Source: Anaerobranca californiensis DSM 14826
GTDB taxonomy: Bacteria; Bacillota; Proteinivoracia; Proteinivoracales; Proteinivoracaceae
Length of the DNA stretch: 64,000 nucleotides
Assembly (NCBI RefSeq): GCF_900142275.1
Contig: NZ_FRAI01000005.1
Span: 310,001-374,000, forward strand
Direction of reading: 5' to 3'
Part shown: positions 60,893 through 64,000 of the stretch, one piece after another
Numbering within the stretch: the stretch's first letter is position 1
Layout of the letters: every line of letters begins with the position of its first letter
The notes under the pieces: model-generated
The model's input: the letters and a program-made list of their open reading frames with translations, nothing else
Databases searched by the model: none
Told to the model about the DNA's origin: nothing
Position numbers and translations under genes: made by a program

Positions 60893-61963
60893 CTAGTTTA
60901 TCTCGATTAATTCTTTTGTGACTTTTGTTAAATTTCTATTGCCATTTTCAGTAATGACAACCATATCTTCAATTCTAACTCCACCGAAATTAGGAATATA
61001 GATCCCTGGTTCCACTGTTACCACATTTCCTACTTGAAGACTATCTTCAGCTTTAGGGGATAATCTAGGATTTTCATGGACTACCATCCCGATACCATGG
61101 CCTAATCCATGGCCAAAATTTTCAGTATAACCTTTGTTATAGATAATCTCCCTAGCTAACCAGTCGGCATCTTTACCAGAAATACCACTTTTTATTCCTG
61201 CCAATGCAGCTTCTTGGGCTTCTAAAACAGTATAGTAGATTTTCTTTTGTTCATCGGTAGCTTTTCCTAATACCACTGTTCTAGTTAAATCTGAACAGTA
61301 ATTATTAAAAATGCAACCAAAATCAATTTTTACAAAATCCCCTTTTTCTAAAACCTTATCTAAAGCTACACCATGGGGAAGTGAAGATCTGTAACCAGAA
61401 GCTACAATGGTAGTGAAAGCTAAACCAGAAGCCCCTTTTCTTTTCATGAAAAATTCTAGTTCTAATGCTACATCTTTTTCTGTTATCCCTGGTTTTAAAA
61501 ATCCTAAAATATGGGCAAAGGCATCTCCAGCAATTTCAATAGCTTTTTCCATATTGGCGATTTCTTCTTGATCTTTAACCATCCTTAGTTCTTCCACTAC
61601 CGGCTCCACAGCCTTTAATTCTATCCCTTCAAAGGCTTTTTTGTAACCTAAATACCCGGAATAAGTGACATATTCCCTTTCAAAACCTAAAACTTTAACC
61701 CCTAATCTCTTAATTTCCTTTAATACATCTTCAAGGGGGTTAAGTCCATGTTGTAAAATAGTAATTCCTGATATAATTTCCTTATTAGCCTGTTCTGTAT
61801 AGCGAAAGTCTGTTAAAAATACGTCTTCACCTTCTGTTATTAATAAATAACCACTGCTACCGGTAAAACTGGATAAATAATAACGGTTTTGTGGTTGAGT
61901 AATCAGCAGGCCATCTACCCCTATTTCCTTTAGTTTACCCTTTAATTTCTTAATCCTTTCCAT
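60893..61963 (-). CDS. pepQ: Xaa-Pro dipeptidase/aminopeptidase (M24)
   Basis: Cleaves peptides with proline in position two, using two metals. The metal ligands are in FVKIDFGCIFNNYCSDLTRT (Asp pair, about 213-232), HGLGHGIG (His), VTVEPGIY and GGVRIEDMVV (Glu). A TTG at 61981 overlaps the ribosome site itself; the ATG at 61963 with GGAGGGGGG before it is the start (356 residues). It overlaps the aroQ end by 14 bases. Confidence 0.93.
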   Translation of the reverse strand: MERIKKLKGKLKEIGVDGLLITQPQNRYYLSSFTGSSGYLLITEGEDVFLTDFRYTEQANKEIISGITILQHGLNPLEDVLKEIKRLGVKVLGFEREYVTYSGYLGYKKAFEGIELKAVEPVVEELRMVKDQEEIANMEKAIEIAGDAFAHILGFLKPGITEKDVALELEFFMKRKGASGLAFTTIVASGYRSSLPHGVALDKVLEKGDFVKIDFGCIFNNYCSDLTRTVVLGKATDEQKKIYYTVLEAQEAALAGIKSGISGKDADWLAREIIYNKGYTENFGHGLGHGIGMVVHENPRLSPKAEDSLQVGNVVTVEPGIYIPNFGGVRIEDMVVITENGNRNLTKVTKELIEIN

Positions 61964-62402
61964 ACTTTTTCCCCCCTCCAATATTTTTCAATGCTTCTAA
62001 AGCCAAAATATAACCAAATGGACCAAAACCTGTAATTTGTCCCGCTGAGTAAGGTGCAATAACAGATTTTCTCCTAAATTCTTCCCTACTGTAAATATTG
62101 GAAATATGTACTTCCACAACGGGTATATCAATAGCTTCTACAGCATCTCCGATTGCATAGGAGTAGTGGGTATAAGCACCGGGATTTAATACTACACCTT
62201 GACATTCCCTTCCAGCTCTGTGGAGTAAATCAATAATTTCTCCTTCACTGTTTGTCTGGTATATCTCTATTTTAAATCCATTTTTCTTCCCGTATTCTAA
62301 AATTTCCCCATTGATATAGTCTAAACTTTGATTACCATATATTTCAATTTTCCGCTGACCTAAGAGGTTGAGGTTTGGTCCGTGAATAACCATAACATCC
62401 AT
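61950..62402 (-). CDS. aroQ: 3-dehydroquinate dehydratase, type II
   Basis: Third step of the shikimate pathway. MDVMVIHGPNLNLLGQRKIEIYG (given by its first 20), the active-site Tyr in that loop, NPGAYTHYSYAIGDAV and VEVHISNIYSREEFRRKSV-type region are typical. A start at 62429 is possible, but GGGGG 7 bases before the ATG at 62402 gives the usual 151 residues. No other shikimate gene is near; pairing with pepQ and efp is common in Firmicutes. Confidence 0.95.
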   Translation of the reverse strand: MDVMVIHGPNLNLLGQRKIEIYGNQSLDYINGEILEYGKKNGFKIEIYQTNSEGEIIDLLHRAGRECQGVVLNPGAYTHYSYAIGDAVEAIDIPVVEVHISNIYSREEFRRKSVIAPYSAGQITGFGPFGYILALEALKNIGGGKKYGKD

Positions 62403-62434
62403 ATTTATTCCCCCATGGAAAGTATACACTTTCT

Positions 62435-62463
62435 ATTATAATCCTATTGTTAAATTATAGCAA
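62435..62463 (-). promoter_or_regulatory. SigA promoter of aroQ-pepQ-efp
   Basis: TTGCTA, 17 bases, TATAAT on the minus strand, 33 bases before the aroQ ATG. Confidence 0.65.
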
Positions 62464-62478
62464 CAAAAAGTTTTAAAA

Positions 62479-63876
62479 CTATTTTCTTTTAGGTACTCCG
62501 TGGATGATTTCACCATCAATACCATGGCAGGCTTCTGCAAAGGTTTCACTCAAAGTGGGGTGGGCGTGGATGGTGTTATAAATATCTTTAGCCTTTAATC
62601 TATGTTGGACTGCTAACACCCCTTCAGCAATTAAATCACTACTGTGGGGACCTAAAATATGAACTCCAATAATCCTATCTTCTAAATCGGCAATAACCTT
62701 AACAGTTCCTTCTATCTCCCCTTCTGCCATTGCTTTGCCATTGGCAGCAAAATTAAATTTACTCACTTTATAATCAATATTTTTCTCTTTACACCCTTCT
62801 TCAGTTAAACCTACACTAGCCAATTCTGGATAAGTAAAAACTACACTGGGTACAGCCCTGTAATCCATTGTTCTCCCTTTACCTGCAATATTTTCCACCG
62901 CTACTATTCCTTCTTGAGAAGCTACATGGGCTAGCATAATTCCACCGGTACAATCACCTACAGCATAGACATCTGGGATATTTGTTTCCATTTTTTCGTT
63001 TGTTAAAATACCGCCATTGTCTTTAAGAGTTAGATTTAACTTTTCTAAACCTTTAAGATTAGGCTTCCTTCCACCAGCCATTAGACATAAATTTACCCTT
63101 ATTTCTTCTACCCCTTTATTAGTTTGAATAGCTAAAACTAATTCACTTTCTTCATTATTAACATCAGCTTTTTCTATCCTCTCCACTTTAGCGGAAGTTA
63201 AGATATTTACCCCTGCTTTTTTTAAAAAGACATTTAGCCTCCGCACCAGTTCCTCATCAAAGTTGTAGAGAATCCTTGGCAGCATTTCAATCAATGTCAC
63301 TTCTACTCCTAAATTTGCAAAAATCCCTGCAAATTCTGTTCCTACTACCCCTCCACCGATTATTGCCATTTTTTTCGGTAAAGTAGTTAATTCTAAAACT
63401 TCATCGGAAGTTAACACCCCTTTAAGGTCAGCACCAGGGATAGGGGGAATAAAAGGTTTGGAGCCTGTGGCAATAAGGAGTTTTTCCCCTTTAATTTCTT
63501 GTCCTAATTCTTCTATCAATACTGTATTTTTATCTATTACTTGTCCTTTACCATGGTAATAATCTATTTTATTTCCTTTAATTAAGGTTTCTATTCCCTT
63601 TACTAAATTTTCTACGATTATGTCCTTTCTTTCCTTTATTTTAAGATAATTTACAGAAAAACCTTGCACATCAAAGCCGAAACTTTCTGCATTTTTAAGG
63701 ATTTTCCCCACATAACTTGAACGATACAAAGCCTTTGTAGGGATACAACCCCTGTTTAAGCATGTACCTCCTAAACGGGTAGCTTCAATCAATGCCACCT
63801 TCAGACCTAAATGGGCCCCTTTAATTGCTGCCACATAACCACCAGGGCCGCCCCCTATAACCACAAGATCGTACAT
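62479..63876 (-). CDS. lpdA: Dihydrolipoyl dehydrogenase
   Basis: FAD enzyme that reoxidises protein-bound dihydrolipoamide. VVIGGGPGGYVAAIKGA (5-21), the redox disulfide GGTCLNRGCIPTKAL (Cys pair about 40 and 45), NAD motif [19 protein letters not shown] and the C-terminal HAHPTLSE with its catalytic His. Codons upstream to 63954 are open, but AAAGGAGG before the ATG at 63876 fixes the start (465 residues). With a lipoate ligase next to it, it may serve a glycine cleavage system or another 2-oxoacid complex located elsewhere. Confidence 0.94.
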   Translation of the reverse strand: MYDLVVIGGGPGGYVAAIKGAHLGLKVALIEATRLGGTCLNRGCIPTKALYRSSYVGKILKNAESFGFDVQGFSVNYLKIKERKDIIVENLVKGIETLIKGNKIDYYHGKGQVIDKNTVLIEELGQEIKGEKLLIATGSKPFIPPIPGADLKGVLTSDEVLELTTLPKKMAIIGGGVVGTEFAGIFANLGVEVTLIEMLPRILYNFDEELVRRLNVFLKKAGVNILTSAKVERIEKADVNNEESELVLAIQTNKGVEEIRVNLCLMAGGRKPNLKGLEKLNLTLKDNGGILTNEKMETNIPDVYAVGDCTGGIMLAHVASQEGIVAVENIAGKGRTMDYRAVPSVVFTYPELASVGLTEEGCKEKNIDYKVSKFNFAANGKAMAEGEIEGTVKVIADLEDRIIGVHILGPHSSDLIAEGVLAVQHRLKAKDIYNTIHAHPTLSETFAEACHGIDGEIIHGVPKRK

Positions 63877-63895
63877 TAAAAAAACCTCCTTTAAA

Positions 63896-64000
63896 TTACT
63901 TTTTAAAATTCCAGCTAGCTTGTGAATACTTTTCCCGATAGAGTTTTTCTGCAAGTTCTAATTCTTCTTTTGTTAGTTCACCCCAATAACCTTCTACCCC
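63896..64000 (-). CDS. C-terminal end of a lipoate-protein ligase (partial)
   Basis: The frame from the window edge to TAA at 63896 gives 34 residues: GVEGYWGELTKEELELAEKL and then YREKYSQASWNFKK. The ending (LTxEE...AEKLxxEKYxxWxWN) is like the tail of LplA/LplJ lipoate ligases. The body of the gene is off the window, so this is from a short match and from its neighbour lpdA. Confidence 0.65.
   Translation of the reverse strand, partial: GVEGYWGELTKEELELAEKLYREKYSQASWNFKK

Overview
The window looks like a chromosomal segment of a low-GC, anaerobic, endospore-forming Firmicute of the Clostridia type. It carries spo0A, spoIIAA-AB-sigF, spoVA, spoIVB, spoIIM and the complete spoIIIA operon. 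It also carries ferredoxin-dependent 2-oxoacid oxidation, butyrate kinases, an NfnAB-type transhydrogenase and an OLE RNA locus. OLE RNA is known mostly from anaerobic and extremophilic Gram-positives, so a peptide-fermenting, possibly thermophilic or alkaliphilic lineage such as Anaerobranca and relatives is a reasonable inference, but the sequence alone does not prove it. Every large gene is on the minus strand; the only plus-strand gene candidate is a 39-codon ORF at 21447. No tRNA, rRNA, CRISPR array or insertion sequence was seen.

Reading with transcription (right to left): 64000-59.7 kb holds the end of a lipoate ligase gene, lpdA, aroQ-pepQ-efp and an acidic zinc-ribbon protein. 59.7-54.7 kb is spoIIIAA-AH. 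54.7-52.0 kb is asp23/amaP/DUF2273, nusB and a Kae1-like paralog. 51.9-41.1 kb is nfnAB, folD, xseA, xseB, ispA, a PAP2-like gene, the ~600-nt OLE RNA, its membrane protein OapA, dxs, tlyA, nadK and recN. 39.2-36.9 kb is spoIVB-spo0A. 36.8-33.4 kb is a steA/steB-like division cluster with two glycosyl or phosphosugar transferases.

33.3-22.7 kb is an amino-acid fermentation locus: a sigma-54 activator followed by leucine-dehydrogenase-like, buk, ptb, leucine dehydrogenase, buk, a P-loop ATPase and VorDBAC. Together these would take branched-chain amino acids through 2-oxoacids, acyl-CoA and acyl-phosphate to ATP. The same -24/-12 promoter and the same TGCA-N6-TGCA upstream sites lie before ald at 19.4 kb, so the activator probably controls a small regulon that includes alanine deamination. 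22.6-11.5 kb holds a DUF3866 gene, an EndoQ-family gene, spoIIM, ald, xerD, deoB, two unlike purine nucleoside phosphorylases, pdp and dacF, close to the Bacillus order.

11.4-2.0 kb holds spoIIA-sigF, a dodecin gene and a spoVA operon with a well-matched SigF/SigG-type promoter. That operon runs without a visible terminator into genes of the 2-hydroxyacyl-CoA dehydratase/activase family; one of these is interrupted at a 7-A run. The left edge is cut inside a second sigma-54 activator. Gaps over 300 bases without a protein gene: only 45442-46107, which holds the OLE RNA and its promoter.
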